A stretch of 64,000 nucleotides of DNA from Atopobium sp034113385 (GTDB lineage Bacteria > Actinomycetota > Coriobacteriia > Coriobacteriales > Atopobiaceae). Shown in pieces: positions 26,074-34,508 of the stretch. A program made the position numbers and the translations under genes. Below the pieces are notes generated by a model. It was not told the origin of the DNA and searched no databases. It saw only the letters and a list, made by a program, of their open reading frames with translations. Location of the stretch: assembly GCF_034113385.1 (NCBI RefSeq), contig NZ_JAXEXL010000002.1:1-64000 (forward strand), in the 5' to 3' direction. Each line of letters starts with the position of its first letter. Position 1 is the stretch's first letter.

Positions 26074-28011
26074 CTACTCTTCTGTGGTGGTTGCTTCTGT
26101 TTCTGTAGACGCTTTATCTACTGATTTCTCAGAGTTAGTCTTCTCGGTCTCAGGTTTTACAGACTCTACCTTAGGTTTTTCTGCTGCTGGTTTTTCAGAC
26201 GTTTCTGACTTTTCAGGCGTAGGTGCTGTAGCCTCGGTTTTCTCGACCTTTTCGGTCTTTGGCTCCTCAGCCTTAGCTACTGGCTTAAACTGATACTTCT
26301 TGCCATGAACGATGACGGTGCCATCCATGTTGAACTGGACTTCCTCAAGAGTCGTATAGGGAAGATTAAGGAAAGCGTCTTCAAACTCATCGCGCGTCAT
26401 GCCATAAATCTTGGACCATTTAGCAATAATTTCTTCTTGGCTCATGTTGCCATTGGGCTTGGTGGACTGAGCTTTCTCCACCTTTATGCGAGGCCACTTG
26501 TAAGAGGGGTCGTAAGAGAATGCTTCGTTGGAACCATCTTCGTAGTACACCACCCACATATTATTGGCTTCTGCAACGATGCGTGTTGCACGCTTGGTGT
26601 TGGCATCGGAATCTGTGGAGTCATCATCGTCATTGTGGTCATGGTCGTGCGGGTCTGTATTAGGGTTCTTTTCTATATCAGAATCAGAACCCCAGCCATT
26701 CTCACCCTTAGGACGTGCTTCGGGGTGCTCAATAAGGTACTTAATGGTGGCTACAACGTCACGTGCGGAAGCGTTACCAAAAGACTTGGCAAAGTGGCTG
26801 TCCTTGCAGCACTGAATAATGGTCTGCAAGGTGACGTAGTGGTAGTGATCATAGTGGGGGATAACAAAAGCATCGCGGTCGCGGTCAAAGCGAACGGAGT
26901 GAACCAGGTTGCCATAGGTAATAGTCTTAACGTCTACGGCCAGCTTGGGTGCTACATCATCGTAAGAGAACTTCTCGCCATCCTTGAGGGGATCAAAGAC
27001 GTGACCATGATTGGGGTCATACTCTTCAATCTTAATGTCTGGATACAGACCAGAAGGATCATCCCTGGTAATGGACTCAGTACCATCTGCATGACGCAGG
27101 TGCCAGTGGTCATCATGGTGCTCAATGCCAACAACACGCTTGGGATCATTGGGATCTTGCTGGATAGGGCCTTGAGGATGCTGCGGCTTGTCATGATTGC
27201 CGTGGTCACCGTGGTCACCCTGATACTCACCAATTACTATATGAGGAAACGCACTGGCGGGGTCATCTTTGGTGATGTACTCGGTGTTGTCGGCGGTGTA
27301 GCAATGCCAGTGATCGGCATGGCGCAAAATCTTGGTAATAGGTATACGACGGAGCTCATCAAGATTTACTACACGTACTATGTGTAGACCAGGATTGTTG
27401 GGAAGGCTACCACCCTGTTGAGAAGTGCCACCCTGATTGGTCTGATGACCAGCCTGGTGTGTGGTGCCGTGGCTCTTACCATGGCTGTGGTTGTGAGAAT
27501 CACCATGGTTGCCCACATAGGTGCCCACAGCTGCGTTTGGATAGTAGGGGCGAGGGTCTTCGTAGCTTATGTACTCTGCGCCACCTGCAGTAATAATATG
27601 CCAATGGTTACCATGTTTTAGCAGGCGTACGACGGTGTTGGGGTCAATGCGCTTGAGTGAGTCACCACCTAGTACATGGGCGGTGTTCTTAAGGTTGGCA
27701 GCGCTACCTGCCTTGGTAGGATCGGAGTAGGTAATAATTTCGCGACCGTCTTTAGTAAAGACGTGCCAGTGGTCACCGTGCTTAATAATCTTTACGATTT
27801 CATCGGAGGATACGGCAGGTGCATCAATCAAAACCTGCGTTGTGTTATCTGCAGCATAACCACCTTGCTTTTGCGTAAAGGGGGTGGTTGTAACAGCGGC
27901 AGATGTATGGGTAGTTGCTTGCTGTTTGGGTTGATTTGCTAGCGTAAAGCCGCCAACACCCAAAGACACAACGAGCAAGCCAGCTACAACTGCTCCAGTC
28001 TTCTTAATCAT
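26074..28011 (-). CDS. histidine-triad (Pht-like) zinc-binding surface protein
   Basis: A 645-residue secreted protein with a signal helix (residues ~5-25, no lipobox Cys) and five HxxHxH histidine triads at residues 78-83, 133-138, 231-236, 299-304 and 386-391. Each lies in a repeated unit of the form ILRHxDHWHxxTxDxxEYI. A His-rich linker lies at ~168-189, an Asp/His cluster at ~454-466 and a Lys/Glu/Pro/Thr-rich tail at ~575-645. No sortase motif or clear membrane anchor is visible. Pneumococcal PhtA-E proteins have the same motif and pass zinc to the AdcAII/AdcA importer. Here the gene is last in an operon with a complete zinc ABC importer, which supports the same job. Rare in Actinobacteria in my recollection; transfer from streptococci is plausible. 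Confidence 0.87.
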   Translation of the reverse strand: MIKKTGAVVAGLLVVSLGVGGFTLANQPKQQATTHTSAAVTTTPFTQKQGGYAADNTTQVLIDAPAVSSDEIVKIIKHGDHWHVFTKDGREIITYSDPTKAGSAANLKNTAHVLGGDSLKRIDPNTVVRLLKHGNHWHIITAGGAEYISYEDPRPYYPNAAVGTYVGNHGDSHNHSHGKSHGTTHQAGHQTNQGGTSQQGGSLPNNPGLHIVRVVNLDELRRIPITKILRHADHWHCYTADNTEYITKDDPASAFPHIVIGEYQGDHGDHGNHDKPQHPQGPIQQDPNDPKRVVGIEHHDDHWHLRHADGTESITRDDPSGLYPDIKIEEYDPNHGHVFDPLKDGEKFSYDDVAPKLAVDVKTITYGNLVHSVRFDRDRDAFVIPHYDHYHYVTLQTIIQCCKDSHFAKSFGNASARDVVATIKYLIEHPEARPKGENGWGSDSDIEKNPNTDPHDHDHNDDDDSTDSDANTKRATRIVAEANNMWVVYYEDGSNEAFSYDPSYKWPRIKVEKAQSTKPNGNMSQEEIIAKWSKIYGMTRDEFEDAFLNLPYTTLEEVQFNMDGTVIVHGKKYQFKPVAKAEEPKTEKVEKTEATAPTPEKSETSEKPAAEKPKVESVKPETEKTNSEKSVDKASTETEATTTEE

Positions 28012-28097
28012 GCAAACTCCTTTGTCTTCTCTGTAGAGGCCTTCGTGGTAGTGAACAGAGTGGTGTTACAAGAACTGTGGTACTTACTTCTTATTTC

Positions 28098-28883
28098 TTA
28101 CTTACGTTTGAATGCGAGCGAGACAATCAAAATGCCTACCGAGAGCAGCACAATGACTGCACCGGGGCGGAGGTTGTAGTAATACGAGATACACAGGCCC
28201 GCATATACAGCGCCTATCGATAAGAGCATGGAAATGCCCAAAGTGCTTCGGTAGGTCTTGCTAAACTGCATGGCGCTGATGACCGGCACAACCAAAAGAG
28301 ACGAAACGATTAGCGAACCAATAGTTTTAGCTGCGATGGAAATGGTGATGGCAACCAAAAAAGAAAATACAAAGCTCAAGAGCTTGGTGTTGATGCCGAG
28401 CAGCGGTGCAGACTGTATGTCAAATACGCTGAGATACAGGCGGTTGTACAGCAGCTTATAGGTAACAATAACTACTACTGCAACGGTAATTACCAGGTAA
28501 AACTCTAAGTCTCCAATGGTTACAATAGAACCAAACAAATACGAACTAATGGAGTTGCTATTGCCAGCAAGACTGGTAAAAATACCTGCTAAACCAATAG
28601 AGGCTGCCAGTACAATAACCGTGGAAATCTCCTGGTAAGACTTGAGTTTGGAACTGAGCACCTCAATGGAAAGACCAGCAACAATACAAGCAACAACCGA
28701 CCCCAAGAGTGGATTAAAGCCAAAGCACAGACCAACGGCAACACCTGCCAAAGAGGCATGGGAGAGGGTGTCTCCCATCATGGACAGGCGCTTGAGCAAA
28801 ATAGGCAAGCCAATGCACGGCAAAATGACAGCCAAAATAGTACCTACGACAAAGGCGCGCTGCATAAACTCGTACTCAAACAT
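28098..28883 (-). CDS. adcB: zinc ABC transporter permease
   Basis: A 261-residue ABC-3 family permease with eight or so membrane helices and the motif RLSMMGDTLSHASLAGVAVGL (~residues 32-52). Its start overlaps the ATPase stop by one base (TGATG), giving translational coupling. Operon context (binding protein, ATPase, histidine-triad protein) points to zinc. Confidence 0.9.
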   Translation of the reverse strand: MFEYEFMQRAFVVGTILAVILPCIGLPILLKRLSMMGDTLSHASLAGVAVGLCFGFNPLLGSVVACIVAGLSIEVLSSKLKSYQEISTVIVLAASIGLAGIFTSLAGNSNSISSYLFGSIVTIGDLEFYLVITVAVVVIVTYKLLYNRLYLSVFDIQSAPLLGINTKLLSFVFSFLVAITISIAAKTIGSLIVSSLLVVPVISAMQFSKTYRSTLGISMLLSIGAVYAGLCISYYYNLRPGAVIVLLSVGILIVSLAFKRK

Positions 28884-29608
28884 CAGCGCTCACCTTCGCT
28901 CATGGCCTGTGTGCTTGCAGTAGTGCGTGCGGTTGCAACCTGTTGCAGGTCTGCATGCCATTGAGTGTGTTCCAGCTCACAGCAGCAACCATCTTCCAGA
29001 CACATGGTTTTATCGACAAACCCACGCGCTTCAGACAAATGATGTGTGATGATAACCACGGTTTTGCCTTGGTCACAGAGCTTGCGCAAAATCTGGTATA
29101 GCTCTGCAGAAAACTTTTTATCTATGCCCGAGGTGGGCTCATCCAGCAAGATGAGCTTGGCATCTTTGATGAGAGCAAGAAGCAACCCAACGCGCTGCAA
29201 CTGACCACCAGAAAGCTGACTGAGCTTTTTGTGTATATGTGCTTCTAGACGGACTGTTGCAAGAAGTTCGTCCACGCGCACCTTCTTTTTGAGGTGCTTG
29301 AGGTGAACGCGGACGACCTCTTCAATAGTTGTAGGAAAATCCTTATATCCCAAAACGGAATATTGAGAGACATAGGCGATGTCATCGTAATGATTATTGA
29401 TGGTGCGCTCATCACCAAACAGGCGGATTTCTCCAGCGCTGGGTTTAAGCTTGCCCAAAATCAGATTCATAAGCGTGGACTTGCCCGCGCCGTTTTCTCC
29501 AACAAGCGCCACAAACTGAGAGTGCTCTACGTGGAGCGTTACGCCCGTAAGTACAGGTTCATCCTCATAGGCAAAACACAGGTTTGTTATGTCTAAAACC
29601 TTATTCAC
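28883..29608 (-). CDS. adcC: zinc ABC transporter ATPase
   Basis: A 241-residue ATPase: Walker A GENGAGKST (~36-44), Q-loop AYVSQYSVL, signature LSGGQLQRVG, Walker B LILLDEPTSGID and switch His IITHHLSEA. The C-terminal tail after ~residue 205 has CCCELEHTQWH, a Cys/His cluster also seen as DGCCC/His ends in some zinc ATPases, though its role is unproven. It overlaps the binding-protein gene by 8 bases. Confidence 0.9.
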   Translation of the reverse strand: MNKVLDITNLCFAYEDEPVLTGVTLHVEHSQFVALVGENGAGKSTLMNLILGKLKPSAGEIRLFGDERTINNHYDDIAYVSQYSVLGYKDFPTTIEEVVRVHLKHLKKKVRVDELLATVRLEAHIHKKLSQLSGGQLQRVGLLLALIKDAKLILLDEPTSGIDKKFSAELYQILRKLCDQGKTVVIITHHLSEARGFVDKTMCLEDGCCCELEHTQWHADLQQVATARTTASTQAMSEGER

Positions 29609-30545
29609 TGAAGGATTTCACCAGCTCATTAAGGTTGTGTTCCATGAGCTTGAGGTAGCCCATTTGCTGCTCTTCTTCCGTTAAGCTTTCCATGGTGTAC
29701 AAGGTTGCCGTCTTGGTGCCTGTGTTCTTTGCGAGAGTCTCTGCAACCTTAGGGGTAGCCTTGCCCTCAAAGAAGATGGTGCTAATCTTGTGCTGTTTCA
29801 CGAAGTCAGCAATGGTTGCAAGCTGTGCTGCAGAGGGCTCATCCTCGGGGGAGATGCCCGTGACAGCAACTTGCTTCAGGCCGTAGTCATGAGCAAGATA
29901 GTTAAAGGCAGCATGGGAAACTACAAAGTATTTCTCGGACTGAGACACCTTAGACAGGGTCTCTTCAAACTTTTTGTCAAGCTCCTTGAATTGTGCGGTA
30001 GCTTTCTCGAAGTTTTGCTTGTAATAGTCTGCGTTTTGAGGATCAATGGCAACGACCTTTTTATACAAAGTATCAAGCTCTACCAGGGCATTCTTAATGG
30101 ATAGCCAGGTGTGAGGGTTAACGCTGGAGTGGTCGCCCGTAACAGCATCCTTGTTTTGCAGTAGGGTAAGACCTTGGGAAAGATCCAAGAACTTATCGTC
30201 ATTTTTAGCGGATGTCTTGAGGTCATTGATAAAAGACTCCATGCCGGCACCATTGTATACAATGAGGTCCGCTTTGGTGATGCTTGCCATGTCAGCCGCT
30301 TGGAGCTCAAAGTCATGGGGCTCTTGGTTGCCCTTAATGATCATCTTGACATCCATCTTGTCGCCAACAATGCGCTTGGTAAGGTCGTACACAGGGAAGA
30401 ACGTGGTATAGACCGTCTTTTTGGCGTCTGAGCTAGCTGCGGGCGTAGGTGCATTACTGTTGTTCTTGTTGCATGCGGACAGGGGCATGACAATCAGAAC
30501 GGCCACAAAGGCAGCTAGAAGAAGTTTAGTAATACCTTTATGCAC
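29601..30545 (-). CDS. adcA: zinc ABC transporter substrate-binding lipoprotein
   Basis: A 314-residue cluster A-I lipoprotein: signal helix and lipobox LSAC (Cys25), with candidate zinc ligands His77 (QEPHDFE), His145 (NPHTWL) and His211 (VSHAAFNYL). The three-His set indicates zinc. The His-rich loop common in ZnuA is reduced to TGDHSS; histidine-rich capture may be provided instead by the Pht-like protein of the same operon. The start is GTG at 30545: AAAGGAGG lies inside the longer frame that opens with TTG at 30566. A candidate Zur box lies ~56 bases upstream. Confidence 0.88.
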   Translation of the reverse strand: MHKGITKLLLAAFVAVLIVMPLSACNKNNSNAPTPAASSDAKKTVYTTFFPVYDLTKRIVGDKMDVKMIIKGNQEPHDFELQAADMASITKADLIVYNGAGMESFINDLKTSAKNDDKFLDLSQGLTLLQNKDAVTGDHSSVNPHTWLSIKNALVELDTLYKKVVAIDPQNADYYKQNFEKATAQFKELDKKFEETLSKVSQSEKYFVVSHAAFNYLAHDYGLKQVAVTGISPEDEPSAAQLATIADFVKQHKISTIFFEGKATPKVAETLAKNTGTKTATLYTMESLTEEEQQMGYLKLMEHNLNELVKSFSE

Positions 30546-30600
30546 GGTACCTCCTTTGGTTTTCAACTGGTTTCTCAGTTTCTTGGGGCAATCTTTAATT

Positions 30601-30620
30601 TGAAATTGGAAACCAAATTA
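30601..30620. promoter_or_regulatory. candidate Zur box before the adc-pht operon
   Basis: TGAAATTGGAAACCAAATTA shares TGAAAT-x-G-x-AAACCAA with the site before zur (54136-54156). It lies between the divergent zinc operon and the AIM24-like gene. Confidence 0.5.
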
Positions 30621-30754
30621 GCTTTTGCGTCTAATAAGTTAACATAAGTTAACTATTCTGCAATATCATTTATAAAACAGTTACAAATTTTTTGACTTAC
30701 TGTACAATTAGCTGAGGCGCAGCATCTGTGTTTGCGCAGTTGAATGGAGGAACC

Positions 30755-31606
30755 ATGGCATTTTTTGATGGCGTTACCGGTGGTGCTTCACCTAACTCTG
30801 GTGGAGCTTCGTCTTTTAGCGTTTCTCGTCTTGAGAACGATGAGCGCAGTGTGGTAGCCAAGCTTGGTCGCTTTAGTGTGCTTGAGTACATTCGTGACCG
30901 TTCGGTTGCACCAGATAACGTCGTAACCGAGTATTTTATGTCCAAGATGGATGTACGCCGTCGCCAGGTCATTATTGATTTGGATGGTTCCACGCCAGCT
31001 GTGTTGCAAGCAGGCGCTATGCAATGGACCGCTGGTAATATAGAGTGTCAAACCGGCATTAAGGGTGCGGGAGATTTCTTTGGCAAGGCTTTGCGCGGCG
31101 CTGTGACCAATGAGTCTGCTATTAAGCCTGAGTATGCTGGTGTGGGTAAGGTTGTTCTTGAGCCTACGTACAAATATATTATTCTGCAGGAAGTAAATAG
31201 CTGGCCTGGTGGCATGGTTATTGAAGATGGCATGTTCTTGGCTTGTGACGGCAGTGTGCAGCACTCCGTTGTAGCGCGTTCCAATTTTTCCTCTGCACTT
31301 GCGGGTGGCGAGGGGCTGTTTAACCTGTCACTTTCGGGTAGTGGCGTTGTAGCGCTAGAGTCCAATGTACCTATGAGCGAGCTCATAGAGATTGAGCTCA
31401 ACAATGACACCCTTAAAATTGACGGCAACATGGCTGTTATGTGGTCTGCTGGTTTGCAATTTACCGTGGAACGTTCGAGCAAGAGCCTGCTTGGTTCTGC
31501 TATTAACCAAGAGGGCTTGGTTAATGTCTTCCGTGGTACGGGCAAAGTTTTGATGAGTCCTGTTGCTCCTACGAGTAGCTTGTTTGCTTCCACGCACGAT
31601 GAATAG
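30755..31606 (+). CDS. AIM24-family protein
   Basis: A 283-residue protein related to AIM24/TIGR00266 beta-rich proteins of unknown function. Recognisable segments: STPAVLQAGAMQWTAGNIE, GTGKVVLEPTYKYIILQ-like strands, GGMVIEDGMFLACDGSV and the C-terminal GLVNVFRGTGKVLMSPVAP. The ATG at 30755 has GGAGG seven bases upstream; nine extra residues in the longer frame lack a site. It is followed by a good terminator. It is not obviously connected to the divergent zinc operon except by sharing the intergenic region. Confidence 0.8.
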   Translation: MAFFDGVTGGASPNSGGASSFSVSRLENDERSVVAKLGRFSVLEYIRDRSVAPDNVVTEYFMSKMDVRRRQVIIDLDGSTPAVLQAGAMQWTAGNIECQTGIKGAGDFFGKALRGAVTNESAIKPEYAGVGKVVLEPTYKYIILQEVNSWPGGMVIEDGMFLACDGSVQHSVVARSNFSSALAGGEGLFNLSLSGSGVVALESNVPMSELIEIELNNDTLKIDGNMAVMWSAGLQFTVERSSKSLLGSAINQEGLVNVFRGTGKVLMSPVAPTSSLFASTHDE

Positions 31607-31653
31607 GCTATCGAGAAACTCTGCGTAGCTTGCAAAAACTAAGCTAGGAAGCT

Positions 31654-31687
31654 AAAACCACCCCGTATAGGGGTGGTTTTGTTTTTT
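31654..31687. terminator. strong intrinsic terminator
   Basis: An 11-bp perfect stem AAAACCACCCC / GGGGTGGTTTT, loop GTATA, then GTTTTTT. It ends the AIM24-like gene and, by its A/T flanks, could also serve the convergent XRE gene. Confidence 0.9.
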
Positions 31688-32261
31688 ACCTCAGAATGAA
31701 GTACAGTGCCATGTTGATTAGTGCGGTAATGATGGCCGTTACAAGTGCATACAGTATTTTTTGATAAGGTCTCTTTCCTTTTTCTTGTGCCTTCTCGAGC
31801 TCATTGAGATGTCTTCCTTCTGTAAAAGCTAAGATTTCACGATATGTTTGCATATCAAAGCGCTTCTTATATTTTTCAACGACATACGTAACGATAATCA
31901 AAACGAGCATCAGAACACCCCAGGTAATTCCTCCAAAAATTCCCAAATAATGAAGGAGCGGAAAGGGTGTAATTATAGCGAGGACGAATAATAGAATAAA
32001 AAGAGTTGATATATGACTATACTTTTTTTGATCGAGCTCATTGATGTGTTCTTTCATGGCAGTCAAGTCCCCTTTAATAAGTTGATCGAGTGATATACCG
32101 AAAATAGTGCATAGAAGCATTAAGCTATGAATATCTGGATAGCTTTTATCGTTTTCCCAATTGGAAATGGTTTGCCGGGAAACATATACTTTGTCGGCTA
32201 AATCATCCTGTGATAGTGACAAGGCATTTCTATAGTGCTTGATATTCTTTCCTACTTCCAC
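31686..32261 (-). CDS. XRE-family regulator with C-terminal membrane helices
   Basis: A 191-residue protein: HTH at residues ~8-62 (LSLSQDDLADKVYVSRQTISNWENDKSYPD), a charged linker, two membrane helices (~85-125) and a final one (~170-190). The start is GTG at 32261, five bases after AAAGGAGG. Sequence style and AT-rich codons resemble Firmicutes genes more than its neighbours. It is a smaller analogue of the membrane-linked XRE protein at 19391. Target genes are unknown. Confidence 0.83.
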   Translation of the reverse strand: MEVGKNIKHYRNALSLSQDDLADKVYVSRQTISNWENDKSYPDIHSLMLLCTIFGISLDQLIKGDLTAMKEHINELDQKKYSHISTLFILLFVLAIITPFPLLHYLGIFGGITWGVLMLVLIIVTYVVEKYKKRFDMQTYREILAFTEGRHLNELEKAQEKGKRPYQKILYALVTAIITALINMALYFILR

Positions 32262-32374
32262 AACGACCTCCTTTCGTCTATCACGTTATCTTGAGACTTG
32301 CGTTGTTTCTATCAAAAGGCTTTGACAAGCAAGGGATTATGACTGCCAAATTGCTAAATGCGTGTCAAAACTTT

Positions 32375-33211
32375 TTACCTTGGTACAACAATAAGCTGTG
32401 TAGTGCTGCCCTCCAGTGCTTCTGTAAGCAATGTCTTTGAGTCTGCTTCGCATACAACAAGATCCGCGTCGTTTAGGTTGGCAAACTTGATAAGACCCTG
32501 CGCTCCAAGTTTACTTGAGTCCATAAGAACGCAGGTTTTCTCGGCACAATGCATGAAAGCACGTTTCAGTTCTGCCATTTCTTGATTGTTGGTCGTAAGT
32601 CCATGCTGGGGTGCGTAAGCTGTGGGACATACAAATGCCATGTCGGGGTGGAGCGACTCAAGCATTTGCAAGGAGAGCCAGCCACTAGAGTAACGGTGAC
32701 CTTTGCGTAATTTGCCACCTAAAACAATAACATCTATGGAGGGTATGGAACGATCTACCAAATCTGCAATCGTAAAGTCATTTGTAATAAGCGTAATACC
32801 TGTTTTCTCGGCTAATGCTTTTACAAATTCTACTGCCGTGGTGCCAGAATCTACCAAAATAGAAGTATTGTTGGGAACTAATTGAGATGCAGCTACAGCA
32901 AGAGCGCGCTTTCCTTCTGCGTTAAGGTTGACGCGCTGGTCTTGCAGAGAAACGGTAACGGTATGAGTAAGAGCAAGCGCGCCGCCATGGGTGCGGCGTA
33001 GACGACCATTTCTGCCTAAAGCATCTAAGTCAGTACGTATGGTTACGCGGGAAACACCAAATAGCTCTGCAAGCTGGTTTACCTGAACTGAGCCTTCACG
33101 GTTAAGTAGGCTCATGATGCGTGCACGGCGCGCTTCTACAAAGCCTGCAATTGCATCCTCAGATTGCGTGGCAGGGGTGGAGTCCATAACTGTGATGTTT
33201 TTGGTTGTCAT
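32375..33211 (-). CDS. DeoR-family sugar-operon repressor
   Basis: A 278-residue regulator: N-terminal DeoR HTH (ARRARIMSLLNREGSVQVNQLAELFGVSRVTIRTDLDAL) and a DeoRC sugar-phosphate sensor domain with LVDSGTTAVEFVKAL, ITNDFTIADL, VIVLGGKLRKGH and VLMDSSKLG. The ATG at 33211 has GGAG seven bases upstream and is preferred to the earlier in-frame ATGs at 33217 and 33283. It is divergent from the aldolase-kinase-PTS operon, which it most likely represses with a phosphorylated ketohexose as inducer (inference from family and context). Confidence 0.88.
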   Translation of the reverse strand: MTTKNITVMDSTPATQSEDAIAGFVEARRARIMSLLNREGSVQVNQLAELFGVSRVTIRTDLDALGRNGRLRRTHGGALALTHTVTVSLQDQRVNLNAEGKRALAVAASQLVPNNTSILVDSGTTAVEFVKALAEKTGITLITNDFTIADLVDRSIPSIDVIVLGGKLRKGHRYSSGWLSLQMLESLHPDMAFVCPTAYAPQHGLTTNNQEMAELKRAFMHCAEKTCVLMDSSKLGAQGLIKFANLNDADLVVCEADSKTLLTEALEGSTTQLIVVPR

Positions 33212-33637
33212 AAGCATCTCCGAAGTTGCGTGATGCACATATGTGTGCAAAATGTGTGGGAACTGTGAAGCATCATCGCACATTAATGATAACAGTTTGA
33301 CTTGTTTTTTCTTGCTTTTATTGCAATAGAAGGGTAATCAAAACAAAACATAAACAGAAAGCAAGATAAGCATCATAAAAAGGACTGCGTCTTATAGTTC
33401 TTGCAGATAAACAAAATAGCGACACAAAAAACATTACAGGCAACAGGCGCGTAGAATACACCTAACAAGACGTTGCTTTATGACTAAAGACAAGCTTTAA
33501 AAGCAAGTTTTTGTCGTAAAGCAAATTCTGCTTGGTTGCGTGATTTGAAGCTCATTTGTGAAGAGGTGCTTATCTGAGCGCCCTTTAAGTACCGGGTTGG
33601 CAAAACCAGCAGAAACAGAGGGAAAGGACATTTTGTA
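33212..33637. other. divergent control region of the ketohexose operon
   Basis: This 426-base AT-rich region between the DeoR gene and the aldolase gene has no coding potential. Two related sequences, CAAAACATAAACAG (33344-33357) and CAAAAAACATTACAG (33425-33439), are candidate operator repeats about 80 bp apart. I could not fix promoters. Confidence 0.45.
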
Positions 33638-34489
33638 ATGCTTGTAAGCACAAAAGAAATGTTGTTGGATGCGCAAACACATCACTATGCAGTTGGCGCT
33701 TTTAATGTAGAGAACCTCGAGTTTGTACTGGCCGTCATTCGTGCTGCTGAGGCTAAAAAGTCACCAGTAATTATGCAAACCACGCCTGGTACGCTTAAGT
33801 ATGCGGGCTTGGATTATTTTGCTTCTATGGTTTGTACGGCTGCTCAAAATGCAAGCGTACCAGTAGCTTTGCATCTTGATCATGGTGATGGGTTTGATCG
33901 TTGCATGCAAGCAATCCGTGCAGGTTATACCTCCGTCATGATTGACGGTTCTCACGTTAGCTTTGAGGACAACATTGCGCTTACTGTTTCAGTGACTAAG
34001 GTTGCACAGGCAATCGGTTTACCAGTAGAGGCAGAGTTGGGCAAGGTTGGCGGTAAGGAGGATGACGGCCCTGCGGTAGAAGGAGAGAATCCCTATACAG
34101 ATCCAGATGAGGCAGTGGAGTTTGTAGACCGTACCGCCTGTACGTCTTTGGCGGTCGGTGTAGGTACGGCTCATGGTGTTTACAAGGGCACTCCTCACAT
34201 TGAACAAAGTGTTCTTAAGGAGATTCGTTCTCGCTTGGATATTCCTCTGGTTTTGCACGGAACCTCCGGCGTGCCAGATGATCAGGTAGCAGAAGCTATT
34301 CAAAATGGTATCTGCAAGGTTAATTATGCAACGGAGCTACGTCAGGCATTCATGGCTGGCTTTATGGAATATATGGCTGCTCATCCAGATTGTTTTGATC
34401 CCAAGAAGCCTGCAACGCTTGGCATGGCAAACATTCAAAAGGTTGTTGAAGACCATATGGACAACCTTGGTTCTACTAATCGCGCATAA
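33638..34489 (+). CDS. class II ketose-bisphosphate aldolase
   Basis: A 283-residue zinc-dependent aldolase that cleaves fructose-1,6- or tagatose-1,6-bisphosphate to dihydroxyacetone phosphate and glyceraldehyde-3-phosphate. It has the metal motif LHLDHGD (~residues 81-87), GTAHGVYKG with the second metal His (~175-183), LVLHGTSGVPDD with the third (~205-216), and the phosphate-binding NYATELR. Length fits GatY/KbaY/FbaA. AAAGGA precedes the ATG. It is first in an operon with a PfkB kinase and a fructose-type PTS, so the substrate comes from a ketose-1-phosphate route. Fructose versus tagatose cannot be told from sequence by eye. Confidence 0.88.
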   Translation: MLVSTKEMLLDAQTHHYAVGAFNVENLEFVLAVIRAAEAKKSPVIMQTTPGTLKYAGLDYFASMVCTAAQNASVPVALHLDHGDGFDRCMQAIRAGYTSVMIDGSHVSFEDNIALTVSVTKVAQAIGLPVEAELGKVGGKEDDGPAVEGENPYTDPDEAVEFVDRTACTSLAVGVGTAHGVYKGTPHIEQSVLKEIRSRLDIPLVLHGTSGVPDDQVAEAIQNGICKVNYATELRQAFMAGFMEYMAAHPDCFDPKKPATLGMANIQKVVEDHMDNLGSTNRA

Positions 34490-34508
34490 GCAGCATGGGG
34501 AGTAGGTA

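Noticed and set aside
26305..27387. A 360-codon plus-strand frame opposite the histidine-triad gene
   Set aside because: It arises from the mirrored codon pattern of the repetitive pht gene. The antisense gene has a signal peptide, five ordered metal motifs, operon context and a terminator; this frame has no ribosome site or domain.
26700..27800. Regularly spaced repeats resembling a CRISPR array
   Set aside because: The repeats are in-frame histidine-triad protein units of unequal spacing and diverged sequence, not identical repeats with unique spacers.
30566..30566. TTG start for the adcA-type binding protein
   Set aside because: The only good ribosome site (AAAGGAGG) lies inside that longer frame; GTG at 30545 is correctly spaced.
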